Both the position numbers and the translations under genes were made by a program. The notes beneath the pieces are model-generated. The model was not told where the DNA came from. It saw only the letters and a list, made by a program, of their open reading frames with translations, and ran no database searches. Of a stretch of 64,000 nucleotides of DNA, positions 27,072-37,451 are shown piece after piece (the stretch's first letter is position 1; the number at the start of each line of letters is the position of its first letter). Source of the DNA: Candidatus Fukatsuia endosymbiont of Tuberolachnus salignus (GTDB taxonomy: Bacteria; Pseudomonadota; Gammaproteobacteria; Enterobacterales; Enterobacteriaceae); assembly GCF_964030845.1 (NCBI RefSeq), contig NZ_OZ034983.1:1922001-1986000 (forward strand), in the 5' to 3' direction.

Positions 27072-27405
27072 CCTGTAATCTCAAAATCGTTTCTGTACCA
27101 TTATCGTTTTGCAACAATATTTCAATTCCGTAGCGCCTGCTTTTTGTATTAAGCCCGGTTATCCTTTTGTCTGGCTTAATAAATGTGACGGCCTTGATGT
27201 GATCAACGTGATAATCGAGCATGATATTACTAACTTCTTGCCTGGATGTTTCTTGCGATGAGCTTTCATCAATATTGATAACACTCAGATCAGTTTTTGG
27301 GTTTTGCAAAATATGGTAGGTATCTATTCCGTTACCCCCGTCAGCGAAGCCTCTGGCTAATACCAGGATATCATCGCCATCGTTACCATAGACCCCCTTT
27401 ACCAT
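26977..27405 (-). pseudogene. Middle part of broken toxin gene
   Basis: A 142-codon open frame lying between the two frame breaks. It begins within an RTX-like GNDGDDILVLARG repeat, continues through DGGNGIDTYHI, and ends after QVKQYLLSTR where the 22-bp duplication throws it out of frame. Joining it to the upstream frame requires one extra G in the run at about 27395 (five G on the minus strand; six restores DGKGGVYGNDGDD). It is a coding remnant, not an independent gene. Confidence 0.85.
26980..27023. repeat. 22-bp tandem duplication disrupting the toxin frame
   Basis: CGGGTTGATAAAAGATACTG plus TT occurs twice in direct succession (26980-27001 and 27002-27023). Because 22 is not a multiple of three it shifts the frame. 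Deleting one copy joins VKQYLLSTR directly to DGMQLFPEWP. Confidence 0.95.
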
Positions 27406-30400
27406 CGAGATGGTTGCTCTCTTGATTACCGATCAGAATATCGTTAGTCTCAGCATGCCCAACCGCATGTTCAATATTATCAATACGGGCAATTAAAGCC
27501 TCTTGTTCGTGATAGCGAACAGTACCCAGTTTGAGATCGATGTTATAACCTGTGCCTGCCGAAGGTTTGCTGTCAGCAATAATAATATTGCCATGACTCT
27601 TGCCGCCATTGAGTTTGCTGGCTGTTGTCGGTGCTGCCGCGCCTGTGAGGTAAAAAACATCAGCTAATTGACCACCGGTGTAGTCTTTACTGCCTGCAGC
27701 CACTTGAAATATGTTTTTTTTGTTGGGGTGGCCAATGGCAACATCGTTACCGCCGCCAAGATAAAAAAGAATGGCACCTTCTTGTACCATCGCTCCTGCT
27801 TGTTGATCGGGCTGTCTCTGATCCGCACTGGTGGGTACTGCTAGCGTTTTTCTTACACTGGCCGTCAGGCCACCCAGTGGATCACTTGCATCAACGACAT
27901 CATCAACATCATGCAGATTAGTTGGCGTAAAATAGTGATACTGGCTGCTTCTCTCTGAAAAATGAAGTTTAAAGTATTTATATTTATGATGATTACGGTA
28001 CTCTGTTTTGACACGAGGTATATCTTCTGGGTATATCCTGTCCTGATTGGTGAGTGGCAGTATTCTCAGTTTATTTCTTTTTCGACCAATTATTTCATAA
28101 ACGAATAATATGCGATAGTTATTTTTTTGCAGATCAAAATCACCGCGGCTGTAATAGACTGTATTGATACCGCGTGTTGATGTGTTGACCATTTTATCTG
28201 CGTATTCATCTACAATGCGATCATAGTATGCACGCGCATTTTCCCTGGTCTGTTCCCTCTGTATGCGATTTTGCACCTCGGCTCTTGGCCCTGCTCCCCA
28301 GAATAATTGGACATAATTATCTATTTTTTCAGAGAAAGTTAATCGGGTATATTTTTCGATTGTCCGAAGTGTGCGAATAGCAGCATAATTTTGTGTTACC
28401 ACGGTAATCGCCATGCTAATGGCAATCGATGCTGGCGTGGCGATTACCGCTACTCTGCCTCCTGCTGCTAAAGCAACACCACTGCTGATGCCGACAGCGG
28501 CATTGATTGTAGAAAGGGAAGCATTAACGATAATATCACGTCGGACATCGGGATTAATTTCTGATGACAGTTGGGAAAATAAACGGGCAGCGTTGACGAT
28601 GTCTAGACTACTGGATAAAAGCCCTAAGGTTGGGGCAGCAAATTTAGTTAATTTAGTCGCCGTGTGAATACTGATCTGCCCGGTGCGGGAGCCGAACAGT
28701 TTGATCCCAAGGTGGGTGTGGCCAGCCCGAATAACGTGATTGGCGGATTGTAAGCGAGCGAGATAGCGATTCATACCAGTCAGACTGATATCCTGTACTT
28801 TATCTAAACCCATAGATGCGATAGTAATGTTTCTTTCAAAGATTAAATCTTCCCTTTGCCTTTTTGTCAGATCATTACGTGTTAACAGGCTGCTATATTG
28901 AAAAATGCCGGATATTCCGCTCCAGTAACCGTATTTTTTCATTATTTTGTTAGCATAGTGGTTCATTTGTCTGATCTGTTGCCAGTCAGTCCGTTTTTTA
29001 TGCAATGATGACCATAATGTATCCGATGTAGCGTCGATTTGTGTTGGCTTGGTGTCGGCATCTACCAACAGTTTCGTTAGCTTAGCCAGCTCAGGAAACC
29101 TTTCCTTGGTCGTATCGATATTGACCTTAAAAACCTCAACGGGATACTGACCCTCTACCTGCGTTAATCCCCAGTGTTCCGCTCGAGTTGTGCTACCCCA
29201 AACGCTATTTTTTCCTGCCAGGTATTGCTGTACAGCGGCATAAAGTGCTCGCATATTATCGTTAGGATCTGAACCCGTGACGCGCATTTCCCCGATATTG
29301 GGTGCGTAGAGCAACGAAGTGTATTGTTCACCTTGCTGCTGATGGGTCAGTGCCAGGACATGGTTACCCACTTTTAATAAATAATGACCGGTCTCTCCGT
29401 TAAAAGCCGCTATCTGCTGGTGGGTAAAAAATGGTTGATTGCCTAGTGTTCTTTTTATCTGATTAAATAACTCACGCAAGTGATCTGTTTGTTGTGTTTT
29501 TTGCTGTGAAAGAAGGCTATCGGCTCTTTGTTCGTTTAATGCGGTATGAATTTCTAATCCTGTCAAAAACTGGTTTGCCGTTCTCTCTCCTTGAGAGCGG
29601 GCATCAAGCCATGCCAGAGCTAAGGTTGCAGTGTGCGAAGGTGTTTGGTGAGAGGTATGAGATGCCTTGTTGTCGGTATACAGCCCCTGTAAGACAAGTC
29701 GTGTGTCGATTTTTACCCGCGGTTCGTGATTATTTCTTCCCGCATCTATCAGAGCCACGGCTCCTTCAGTTTGTATCTCATTCCAGTGTTGAATCTGTTG
29801 CAGTGCTGCTTGACCACTTAAACCTGACTGAGGAGAAAGGTCTTGGAGTTGCAGCCCATGATGTACATTTTTACGCCAGGCTAAATAATGTACTTCATTA
29901 AAGGCGGTCAGTATGACGCGTTTGATGTCCAACTTACCGTCATGTTGGTGGAAAAAATCAGTGAGCAAAAGGTAATCTTGCGTATCCAGTGAATGATATT
30001 TTTTGTTACCTGATGCTAAATTATCTACCAGAATAATAATTTTCTCCAATCGTATCGCCATATTATGGGTTAAGGACAAATCAGTTAGATCGAGATGCTG
30101 ACCTTGTACGGGATTATCGAGGAGGTAACTTCTGGTTGTATTAAAGGTATCGCGATAAAGTTCTTTTGCTAGCGTCGGTTGTTCGATCGCAATAGGCGTG
30201 ATCACTTCGGCGAAATCTGCTACAGCAACGGGGAAGAGTGCTTGATTAATTTGCTTTTCCAACTGTAAAAAAGCTGCACGACGACGATTAGAATTCGGAT
30301 TTTTTTCAATATAAGTGCGTATTTGGTTTTTCAGGATAAAGGCCGTTTCGACACGTTCGGTACCTCGAGTGCGATGAAGCTTGTACAGGGAAGTAAGAAT

Positions 30401-31849
30401 ATTTTGATATAACGTACCTATGGGTTTCAAGGGTACCCTCGCTTCTTTCAACAGTTGATCACGAGACATCACCCGTCGAAATCCCATATCTGAGATGCTT
30501 TCTGTTTTAATAAGCCAGGAGTGTTTTCTATCCTCTTCGGTATTCGCATTAAATTGCTCAAACACATCACCGCTAAAGGGGAGTGTTGGATCGCTTTCAT
30601 GTGATAACTTTTGTAAAGCACGTTTTACTGCGCCTGGCCCACTAATACCGATGGTTGCTTTTGCTTCGTCGGCAAGACCATCCAAACGGTAATCCATTGC
30701 CAGGAAAAGCTGAGGATCAGCATTCCGTGCATAACCATAATCGTGCTCGAATTTACTGGCGTACTCAAGACCTTTTTTTTGGCTAATATCACTGCTTTGC
30801 TTAATATTAATCAGTCCAGCTTCTGACAAACGGCGATAATTGTTGCCTATTTGTCGCAGCACCTCGGTTAAGGATCGGCTGTTAGCCGGTGCTACAATAG
30901 CGGCATTCGAGGTACCCCATAATATTTTTGCCAGTTGAATACCGTCTGGCGGTAATTTTTGTTGCCCTAATGCTTGGAAGAAATGACTTGGTGAGTGACC
31001 GACACTTTGGAGAAAGGTACGCAGCCTATTGACGAGAGCGGCATGTTCTGTACTTTGCCTGGCAAATTCGGCAGCATAATTGTGATATTGATTCGCATTA
31101 GCCAACGCCTGCCGATGGGGAAAATCTGCCTGTAAATGTTCCAGTACTAACTGTGTTTTCAGAAGATTGACACTGCCTCTCACCTGCAAGTGTTCAATTT
31201 TTGTCGTTATCTCTGCGGGGAAGGGGAGGGGTTTCCATTGAGGTAAAAAATCGATGTCAAAGTAGGCGCCTCCCTGCTGATGCAGTATCTCTAGTCGTAA
31301 AAGATCGGAAGCCGCCGCGAAGTTTTGTCGTAAAGCCAGTTCCTGATAGTAGTATCTTTTATCTATCCCTTGCCACGCCAGGCTATTAATGTCTTGCAGT
31401 ACATAGTCTGTACCGGCGTTAGCGATGAAATGATCGAAAGAAGCCTGATTATCAGATTTGATACGCTCAAGCTTTTCTGCTGATCCTGCTAAATGGGTAC
31501 AGATAAAATGGGACGCAGCCTGATCAAAGGTTTGATGACTCAGTGCGAGACTGATTTCTCTGTGTGCTTGATTTTGCAGTTGAATGACTTTATCAACCCA
31601 ATCTCCTTCACCGATTAAGGTATCTTTGGCGGCAAAACTTTTTATCTGTCGACCCAGTTCACTCGCTAATAGTGCTTGAGGATCATACCAGACTTTTATT
31701 GTGTAACCCTGCTCACCGCCATTGATGCCGCCCCAGGCCTGAATATAGTCTTGTTGTATGCCACCCAGTTTACCTAACCAAACGAAATGTAAATTTTTGA
31801 CGATATCTTGTCGTTGTGCAGAGGGGCTGACATTAACGGGATAAGTCAT
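27383..31849 (-). pseudogene. 5' part of large glycosylating toxin (TcdA/TcdB-type glycosyltransferase plus delivery region)
   Basis: 1488 codons with a good start (GGAGACAGGCTC before the ATG). Residues 1-500 resemble the glucosyltransferase domain of clostridial large cytotoxins: HFVWLGKLGG (21-30), then AAASDLLRLEILHQQGGAYF followed by the DXD metal site D198-I-D200. Those toxins modify host Rho/Ras GTPases. Residues about 1090-1190 are rich in hydrophobic A/G/I/V stretches (GVALAAGGRVAVIATPAS), like the TcdA/B pore region. A GHYLLKVGNHVLALTH segment (near 835) faintly recalls a papain-like fold; this is weak. The frame stops inside an RTX-like repeat after one lost G. The original protein would have been about 2070 residues. 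It lies behind yadG-yadH on the same strand. Confidence 0.8.
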
Positions 31850-31880
31850 GAGCCTGTCTCCAAGAGACTATTTGCAATAG

Positions 31881-32651
31881 TCACGTACGTAAACCGCAAC
31901 CACGGTTGATCAAATACCAGACAAAAGCATAAAAAACAGCAATAAAGGTGGCCAATACTGCAATGGTAACAGTCAGTGACATTTCAGCAACGCCGAGAAA
32001 ACCATAACGAAAACCGCTGATCATATAAACGATCGGGTTAAGTTTGGAAACTGCTTGCCAGAAGGGAGGCAATAACGTCAACGAATAGAAGACACCTCCC
32101 AGATAAGTCAGTGGGGTGAGAACGAAGGTAGGCATCAGGCTAATATCGTCAAAAGTTTTAGCAAATACGGCATTTAACAAACCACCCAGCGAAAATAAAA
32201 TCGCGGTTAGCAGTAAGATCAAAGCCAGCATTGACCAGGAATGCACCCGTAATGGCACAAAAAATAGAGAGATCAGCGTCACCAATATGCCGACGATAAT
32301 CCCTCGTGCTACCCCCCCTCCGATGTAGCCAATAATGATGATATGTGTTGGTACGGGTGCCACCAGGAGTTCTTCAATATTGCGTTGATATTTGGCATTG
32401 AAGAATGATGCTGCAACATTCGCGTAAGCGTTAGTAATAACCGCCATCATAATTAACCCTGGGACAATAAATTGCATGTAATCAACGCCGCCCATTTCAC
32501 CAATCCTTGGACCAATCAGACTGCCGAAAATAACGAAATAAAGTGACATGGTAATAATCGGTGGTACGAGTGTCTGGATCCAGATGCGACTAAAACGCGT
32601 AATTTCTTTGATCCAAATACTTTGTAATGCAATCCAACATAAGCGGATCAT
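31881..32651 (-). CDS. yadH: ABC transporter permease YadH
   Basis: 256-residue ABC-2 type inner-membrane permease with six membrane helices and the family segment MSLYFVIFGSLIGPRIGEM (about residues 33-51) and LTPLTYLGGVFYSLTLLPPFW (about 170-190). The ATG at 32651 (MIRLCWIALQ) matches the usual YadH start; the five codons before it have no ribosome site. It lies 20 bases after yadG, its ATPase, in the same order as E. coli can/yadG/yadH. Substrate is unknown. Confidence 0.93.
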   Translation of the reverse strand: MIRLCWIALQSIWIKEITRFSRIWIQTLVPPIITMSLYFVIFGSLIGPRIGEMGGVDYMQFIVPGLIMMAVITNAYANVAASFFNAKYQRNIEELLVAPVPTHIIIIGYIGGGVARGIIVGILVTLISLFFVPLRVHSWSMLALILLLTAILFSLGGLLNAVFAKTFDDISLMPTFVLTPLTYLGGVFYSLTLLPPFWQAVSKLNPIVYMISGFRYGFLGVAEMSLTVTIAVLATFIAVFYAFVWYLINRGCGLRT

Positions 32652-32671
32652 ATTGTTTTCTCCCATCCCTT

Positions 32672-33589
32672 TTATTGATCAGGCTTATTGAGCAGGTCAA
32701 CAAATAGTTGTTCTAAGCGGTTTGTTTTATTGCGCATACTTTGTATCTGAATACCCTGTGAGCTGAGTTGGCTAAACAGGCTATTTAGCCCTTGTTCACG
32801 TTTGACATCAACTTCTAGTGTAGAAGTATCCTGCAAACAAAAGCGATAACCCGCTAACTGCGGCAGTGGGCTTTTGGGTGCCAGATCAAAAATAAATGTT
32901 TCCGATTCTAGTTTATTCAATAGCTTCTTCATTGAAGTATTTTCCACTAACTCCCCACCTTGGATAATACCAATATTGCGGCACAGCATTTCTGCCTCTT
33001 CCAAATAATGTGTCGTCAGAATAATGGTTGTTCCCTCGGTATTGAGTTCTTTTAGAAAGCTCCACATGGTGCGTCGCAATTCGATATCCACTCCGGCAGT
33101 CGGTTCATCTAGGATCAGCAATTTGGGTTTATGCATGAGTGCGCGAGCAATCATTAAACGGCGTTTCATCCCGCCGGATAAACGGATAGCACGTTCGTTA
33201 CGCTTGTGCCAAAGATCGAGATGCCCGAGATATTTTGCTGCTCTTATTTTGGCTTGCTTGCGAGTGACACCGTAATAACCAGCTTGAGTTGTAACAATTT
33301 GTAGCACAGTTTCAAATGGGTTGAAGTTAAACTCCTGTGGTACTAAGCCAAGCTGATGTTTAGCATGAACAGGATTTTTATCAGTATCGTAACCAAACAC
33401 CTGAACTTTACCGGCTGTTTTGTTAACCAGAGAGCTAATGATACCGATGGTTGTGGATTTACCCGCCCCGTTTGGGCCAAGTAGAGCATAGAAATCTCCT
33501 GCTTCGACCTGCAAATCGATACCTCGTAGTGCTTGTACCCCTCCTGAGTAGATTTTGGTGAGTCGGGATAATTCCAGTGCGTAAGCCAT
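32672..33589 (-). CDS. yadG: ABC transporter ATP-binding protein YadG
   Basis: 305-residue ATPase (E. coli YadG 308). Walker A LLGPNGAGKST (about 36-46), signature LSGGMKRRLMIARAL (about 138-152), Walker B LLILDEPTAGVD (about 158-169), and the H-loop TTHYLEEAEML. It pairs with YadH. It is divergent from can across a short region that holds a repeat copy. Confidence 0.94.
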   Translation of the reverse strand: MAYALELSRLTKIYSGGVQALRGIDLQVEAGDFYALLGPNGAGKSTTIGIISSLVNKTAGKVQVFGYDTDKNPVHAKHQLGLVPQEFNFNPFETVLQIVTTQAGYYGVTRKQAKIRAAKYLGHLDLWHKRNERAIRLSGGMKRRLMIARALMHKPKLLILDEPTAGVDIELRRTMWSFLKELNTEGTTIILTTHYLEEAEMLCRNIGIIQGGELVENTSMKKLLNKLESETFIFDLAPKSPLPQLAGYRFCLQDTSTLEVDVKREQGLNSLFSQLSSQGIQIQSMRNKTNRLEQLFVDLLNKPDQ

Positions 33590-33699
33590 AAAAAGACCTT
33601 ATTTAATGAATATTTCTTGGCTATAGTATATAGCGTGGTTTAGGTAACATGATTGTTTTTATTAATTCATATCAATGTATTAATGTAAATCTTTGCAAT

Positions 33700-33790
33700 A
33701 GACTTCTTGCAAGACCGCAGAGAGTGCTGCGAAGTCAAAGCGCATGGAGCGCGGTGCGTGCTGTTGTTAACCCTCATGTATTTGCAAATA
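33700..33790. repeat. R2 family repeat, partial copy upstream of can
   Basis: Begins AGACTTCTTGCAAGACCGC and contains GCGAAGTCAAAGCGC and AACCCTCATGTATTTGC, shared with R2 copies at 35940, 55479 and 57293. Only the left end with AGACTTCTTGCAA is clear. It lies between the yadG start and the can start, so it has entered or replaced part of their promoter region. Confidence 0.65.
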
Positions 33791-33858
33791 AGTTGTTGCG
33801 TTCGCTACCTCTTGATAACATCCTACGCCAATCCATTTATTACAGGTCATTTCCATCG

Positions 33859-34515
33859 ATGAAAGAAATAACAGATCTTCTCGCCAATAATCAAACTTGG
33901 TCAGACTTAGTGAACAAAGAAGATCCAGGGTTTTTCACCGGTCTTGCTCAAGTGCAAAAGCCCCGCTTTCTGTGGATTGGTTGTTCCGACAGTCGTGTAC
34001 CTGCAGAACGCTTGACGAGTCTGAAGCCAGGAGAATTGTTTGTTCATCGTAATGTTGCTAATTTAGTGATTCACACCGATTTCAACTGTCTGTCCGTAGT
34101 GCAATACGCAGTCGATATATTAGCCATCGAACATATCATTGTGTGTGGTCACTACGGTTGTGGCGGTGTTAAAGCGGCGCTAGAAAACGAGGAGAGAGGG
34201 TTGATCGACAATTGGCTACTACATATCCGCGACCTTTGGTATAAGCATAAAGATATACTCGGTACACTGCCTGTGGAAGTTCACCCCGATAGGCTGTGTG
34301 AAATCAATGTGATTGAGCAAGTTTATAATCTTGGGCATTCAACCATTGTTAACTCTGCCTGGAAACGTGGAAAAAAAGTGGTGTTACACGGGTGGATTTA
34401 CGGTATTAAAGATGGTCGTCTCAGTGATTTAAACATCTCCTCAACCAGCAAGGAAACATTGGAAATGAATTACCGTAAAGCTATTGCTACGCTACATAAT
34501 AATACAGTGCCATAA
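33859..34515 (+). CDS. can: Beta-class carbonic anhydrase
   Basis: 218 residues (E. coli Can 220). Converts CO2 and bicarbonate. Zinc ligands are visible: Cys42 and Asp44 in [10 protein letters not shown], His98 and Cys101 in CGHYGCGG. Supporting [11 protein letters not shown] and [12 protein letters not shown] segments are intact. The reading frame stays open upstream to 33649 through repeat DNA, but MKEITDLL at 33859 is the family N-terminus. Essential in air for most enterics. Confidence 0.95.
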   Translation: MKEITDLLANNQTWSDLVNKEDPGFFTGLAQVQKPRFLWIGCSDSRVPAERLTSLKPGELFVHRNVANLVIHTDFNCLSVVQYAVDILAIEHIIVCGHYGCGGVKAALENEERGLIDNWLLHIRDLWYKHKDILGTLPVEVHPDRLCEINVIEQVYNLGHSTIVNSAWKRGKKVVLHGWIYGIKDGRLSDLNISSTSKETLEMNYRKAIATLHNNTVP

Positions 34516-34587
34516 ATAGTCGGGTTGCTGTACAGCAAATAAAAAGCAAGATCCGTGAACAGGATACGTTGCGAGATAACTCTAACA

Positions 34588-34938
34588 ATGATGAAAAAAA
34601 TCACTTTGATTGCGTTAGTTCTTTTTTTTATTGGATTTTCCTCTATCACTCAAGCGTTGAGTCAACCGGAGGCAGAGGAATTTGCTAATCTGGCTGCTGT
34701 TTTCGTTTATCTGCAAAATGAATGTGGCTATAACAATTTGCCAAATGCCGATATTAAACAGGCTTTGGTTTATTTTGCACAACAAAACCGTTGGGATTTA
34801 AGTAACTATAACAGTTTTAATATGAGCAAGTTAGGTAACGACAGTTATCACGATCTCAGAGGCATTGCCATTTCAAGACAGAAAAAATGCCGCTTTTTAG
34901 CACGTAGCTCATTGGTACCGTTGTCTCACACTAAGTAA
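34588..34938 (+). CDS. yacC: YacC-like periplasmic protein (PulS/OutS family)
   Basis: 116 residues. Signal peptide [25 protein letters not shown], then SEAE-type start ([17 protein letters not shown]), [23 protein letters not shown] and WDLSNYNSF, closely similar to E. coli YacC. Two conserved cysteines (in NECGY and KKCRF) likely form a disulfide. It lies just before speE, as in E. coli. Function is not known; the family includes secretin pilotins. Start chosen at MMKK; an upstream GTG at 34555 is possible. Confidence 0.88.
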   Translation: MMKKITLIALVLFFIGFSSITQALSQPEAEEFANLAAVFVYLQNECGYNNLPNADIKQALVYFAQQNRWDLSNYNSFNMSKLGNDSYHDLRGIAISRQKKCRFLARSSLVPLSHTK

Positions 34939-35066
34939 GATCCCGTGGATTATCCCACTACTTGAAATTCCGTCGTGCAACATCCAGCAAAGTTGGCTAT
35001 CATACTGCGCTTATTTTTATAGCAGTTACCTTTTTATGGTATTTACCGTCAGCAGAGGAGCTAAAG

Positions 35067-35930
35067 ATGTCAGCAACAGAGTTCTGGCGTGAAAGGTTAC
35101 ATAACAACGTCGGTCAATATTTTTCAGTCGAAGAAAGGATATACACTGAAAAAACCGAACACCAGGATATCATTATCTTCAAAAATGCGGCTTTTGGTAG
35201 GGTGATGGCGCTCGATGGTGTGGTACAAACTACTGAGGGCGATGAGTTTATTTATCATGAAATGATGACTCATGTGCCGTTATTGGCTCATGGAAAAACG
35301 AAGAATGTATTGATTATCGGTGGTGGTGATGGTGGCATGTTACGTGAAGTCTGTCGCCATAAACAAATTGACAAGATTACTATGGTAGAAATTGATACCA
35401 AGGTCGTTGAGCTTTGCAAAAAATATTTACCCAATCATAGCGCTGGGGCTTATAACGATCGACGTTTTAAGCTGGTGATTGATGATGGGACTGATTTTGT
35501 TCAGAACACAGTAGAAAAGTTCGATGTGATCATCTCGGATTGTACCGACCCTGTGGGTCCAGGTAGCAGTCTGTTTACTTCTGAGTTCTATAAAGGTTGT
35601 GAGCGTTGTTTAAATGACGACGGTATCTTTGTTGCGCAAAATGGAGTCTGTTTTTTACAGGAAGAAGAAGTGATTAACAGCGACAAAAGACTGAAAGAGC
35701 TTTTTACTGATGTCGGTTTTTATCAGGCTGCTATTCCAAGCTATTACGGTGGTGTGATGACGTTCGCTTGGGCATCAAACAATTCGGCCTTACGTCAGTT
35801 AGATCTCACAACGTTGCAACAACGTTTTGCCACAGCTAACCTGGAAAAATGCCGTTATTATAATCCAACCATCCATATTAGCAGTTTTGCGCTGCCACAA
35901 TATTTGCTTGATACACTGTCACCTAAATAA
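35067..35930 (+). CDS. speE: Spermidine synthase
   Basis: 287 residues (E. coli 288). Transfers the aminopropyl group from decarboxylated S-adenosylmethionine to putrescine. Signature [17 protein letters not shown] (about 79-95), catalytic Asp in [13 protein letters not shown] (about 154-166), and [20 protein letters not shown] substrate loop. The ATG at 35067 follows GAGGAGCTAAAG and matches the usual MS-x-TEFW start; the in-frame stretch upstream to 34962 has no such support. Followed by two repeats before speD. Confidence 0.96.
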   Translation: MSATEFWRERLHNNVGQYFSVEERIYTEKTEHQDIIIFKNAAFGRVMALDGVVQTTEGDEFIYHEMMTHVPLLAHGKTKNVLIIGGGDGGMLREVCRHKQIDKITMVEIDTKVVELCKKYLPNHSAGAYNDRRFKLVIDDGTDFVQNTVEKFDVIISDCTDPVGPGSSLFTSEFYKGCERCLNDDGIFVAQNGVCFLQEEEVINSDKRLKELFTDVGFYQAAIPSYYGGVMTFAWASNNSALRQLDLTTLQQRFATANLEKCRYYNPTIHISSFALPQYLLDTLSPK

Positions 35931-35939
35931 GGAATCAAT

Positions 35940-36080
35940 AGACTTCTTGCAAAATCGACTGTGTGCAGCAGATTCTGCGTTACGTGGTGCTCGCAATTCT
36001 CATGTCCTCGCCTGTACACCGTGTTACTGGCACCAAGCGCTTTGAATTTGCAGTACTCGCTACGGTTTTGCAAGAAGTCT
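35940..36080. repeat. R2 family repeat, complete copy between speE and speD
   Basis: 141 bp with inverted ends AGACTTCTTGCAAAATCG and CGGTTTTGCAAGAAGTCT. The interior contains CGTTACGTGGTGCTCGCAAT and CTCATGTCCTCGCCTGTACA, shared with the copy at 55479. No coding capacity, so a MITE. AT-rich AAT/ATA sequence flanks both ends. Confidence 0.85.
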
Positions 36081-36091
36081 AATAAGACATG

Positions 36092-36153
36092 AGACCTCTT
36101 CCGAAATCGACCTACGTGATCCTGTGCTGCGTAGTCGATTTCGAAAGAGGTCT
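36092..36153. repeat. 62-bp near-perfect palindrome upstream of speD
   Basis: AGACCTCTTCCGAAATCGAC at the left pairs with GTCGATTTCGAAAGAGGTCT at the right, leaving a short loop with CTACG and CGTAG extending the stem. It could be a minimal MITE or solo terminal-repeat pair. In RNA it would form a very stable hairpin in the speE-speD interval, 30 bases before the speD start. Confidence 0.85.
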
Positions 36154-36183
36154 GTTAAATATCATATCCATGAGGAGATAAAA

Positions 36184-36972
36184 TTGCATAAGCTTAAACT
36201 ACATGGCTTCAATAATCTGACTAAAAGCTTAAGTTTTTGTGTTTACGATATTTGTTATGCTAAAACTGCAGATGGCCGTGCAGAGTACATCACCTACATT
36301 GACGAACGATATAATGCCGAGCGTCTGACCGAGATCCTGAAAGAAACCTGCTCGATTATCGGTGCTAACATTTTAAATATTGCTCCACAGGATTACGATC
36401 CCCAAGGTGCCAGTGTCACTGTATTAATTAGTGAAGAACCTATTGACTCAGGTGCCACTGATCCTGCAAAACACCTTGGATCATCGTCAAACTCAGTGGT
36501 AGCACATTTGGATAAAAGTCATATCTGTGTTCATACCTATCCGGAAAGTCATCCCGAAGACGAATTGTGTACCTTTCGTGCTGATATTGAAGTTTCTACC
36601 TGTGGTCTTATTTCTCCGTTGAAAGCGCTTGGCTATCTGATTCGTCAACTGGAATCCGATATTGTCACTGTAGATTACCGGGTACGTGGTTTTACTCGGG
36701 ATACAACAGGCGTTAAACATTACATCGATCATAAAATCGATTCTATCCAAAATTTTATACCTAAAGATATAGAGGAATTATACAACATGGTAGATGTCAA
36801 CGTTTATTCAGAAAATATCTTCCATACCAAGATGATGGTAAAAAATCTTGATTTAAAGCACTATCTGTTTGATGCCAAACTGGAACAACTGAGTGGGGAA
36901 GAGAAGAAGAGGATTAGTGACAGACTGTACAAAGAAATGCAAGAAATTTACTACGGGTGCAATTTTTCCTAG
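36184..36972 (+). CDS. speD: S-adenosylmethionine decarboxylase proenzyme
   Basis: 262 residues (E. coli 264). Makes decarboxylated SAM for SpeE. The proenzyme self-cleaves before Ser112 in [16 protein letters not shown], forming the pyruvoyl group. [16 protein letters not shown] and [15 protein letters not shown] are conserved. A TTG at 36184, with GAGGAGATAAAA upstream, is the start; it corresponds to the known N-terminus ([15 protein letters not shown]), and the open frame further upstream runs into the palindrome. Confidence 0.95.
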   Translation: MHKLKLHGFNNLTKSLSFCVYDICYAKTADGRAEYITYIDERYNAERLTEILKETCSIIGANILNIAPQDYDPQGASVTVLISEEPIDSGATDPAKHLGSSSNSVVAHLDKSHICVHTYPESHPEDELCTFRADIEVSTCGLISPLKALGYLIRQLESDIVTVDYRVRGFTRDTTGVKHYIDHKIDSIQNFIPKDIEELYNMVDVNVYSENIFHTKMMVKNLDLKHYLFDAKLEQLSGEEKKRISDRLYKEMQEIYYGCNFS

Positions 36973-36995
36973 TTGTCATGGTTGTCATGACTTTA

Positions 36996-37021
36996 TTAAC
37001 CCGCCCAATAGGACGGGTTAA
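36996..37021. terminator. Bidirectional terminator-like hairpin between speD and csp gene
   Basis: TTAACCCGCC and GGACGGGTTAA form a GC-rich stem around CAATA. It lies between the ends of two convergent genes (speD and the cold-shock gene). Flanking T runs are weak. Confidence 0.6.
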
Positions 37022-37027
37022 TATCGA

Positions 37028-37237
37028 TTATAGAGCAATCACATCTGCGGCTGAAAGTCCATGAGCGCCGTGATAAAGAGAAAATTCAACATGCTGATTC
37101 TCCTTTAACGACTTATTCTTAGTATTGGCAATAGCAGTTTTGTTGACATAAACATCCAACTCATCACCGTAGAGTGAAATAAAACCATAGCCTGCACCTT
37201 GATCAAACCACTTCACTCGACCCATTTTTAACATCAT
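37028..37237 (-). CDS. Divergent cold-shock-domain protein
   Basis: About 69 residues with the cold-shock fold: GRVKWFDQGAGYGFISLYGD corresponds to the KWFN-GFGFI RNP1 region, but RNP1 reads AGYGFI rather than KGFGFI, and RNP2 reads DVYVNKTAI instead of DVFVHFSAI. The aromatic pattern is thus partly changed. ATG at 37237 follows AAGGAAA. It lies behind a typical cspE-like gene on the same strand. Probably a nucleic-acid-binding paralogue; changed RNP residues suggest altered or reduced binding. Confidence 0.8.
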   Translation of the reverse strand: MMLKMGRVKWFDQGAGYGFISLYGDELDVYVNKTAIANTKNKSLKENQHVEFSLYHGAHGLSAADVIAL

Positions 37238-37352
37238 GATAAATTTCCTTTTCTTGGGCATCCTAACAAATTATTTTTATTTATTGTTTAGATGCAGTTG
37301 CCCATCCTAAAGTTTTCTTAATTAAACCTCTCGTGAGCAGTATTAACAGAAA

Positions 37353-37374
37353 AAACCCGCCTTAATGCGGGTTT
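37353..37374 (-). terminator. Rho-independent terminator of the cspE-like gene
   Basis: AAACCCGC-CTTAAT-GCGGGTTT; on the minus strand the stem is followed by a T run (TTTTTTC). It lies about 80 bases after the stop of the gene at 37452-37661. Confidence 0.8.
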
Positions 37375-37451
37375 CAAAGTTTGGTTACTCAGGGACACGC
37401 AACGTAGTCACGTTGTCATTTTATTTTCCTGATATAACTGAGACATCATTG

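Noticed and set aside
27383..27405. Programmed frameshift in the toxin
   Set aside because: There is no stimulatory structure or canonical slippery heptamer, and a second unrelated lesion (22-bp duplication) follows; mutation is simpler. The run could still vary between cells.
29494..29901. 135-codon open frame on the plus strand within the toxin
   Set aside because: Antisense shadow of the toxin coding frame, with no ribosome site or recognisable product.
33649..33858. N-terminal extension of carbonic anhydrase by 70 codons
   Set aside because: The extension runs through R2 repeat DNA, has no ribosome site, and the family N-terminus begins at 33859.
34962..35066. Hydrophobic N-terminal extension of spermidine synthase resembling a signal peptide
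   Set aside because: SpeE is cytoplasmic and the ATG at 35067 has a strong ribosome site and the standard N-terminus; the upstream open frame looks accidental.
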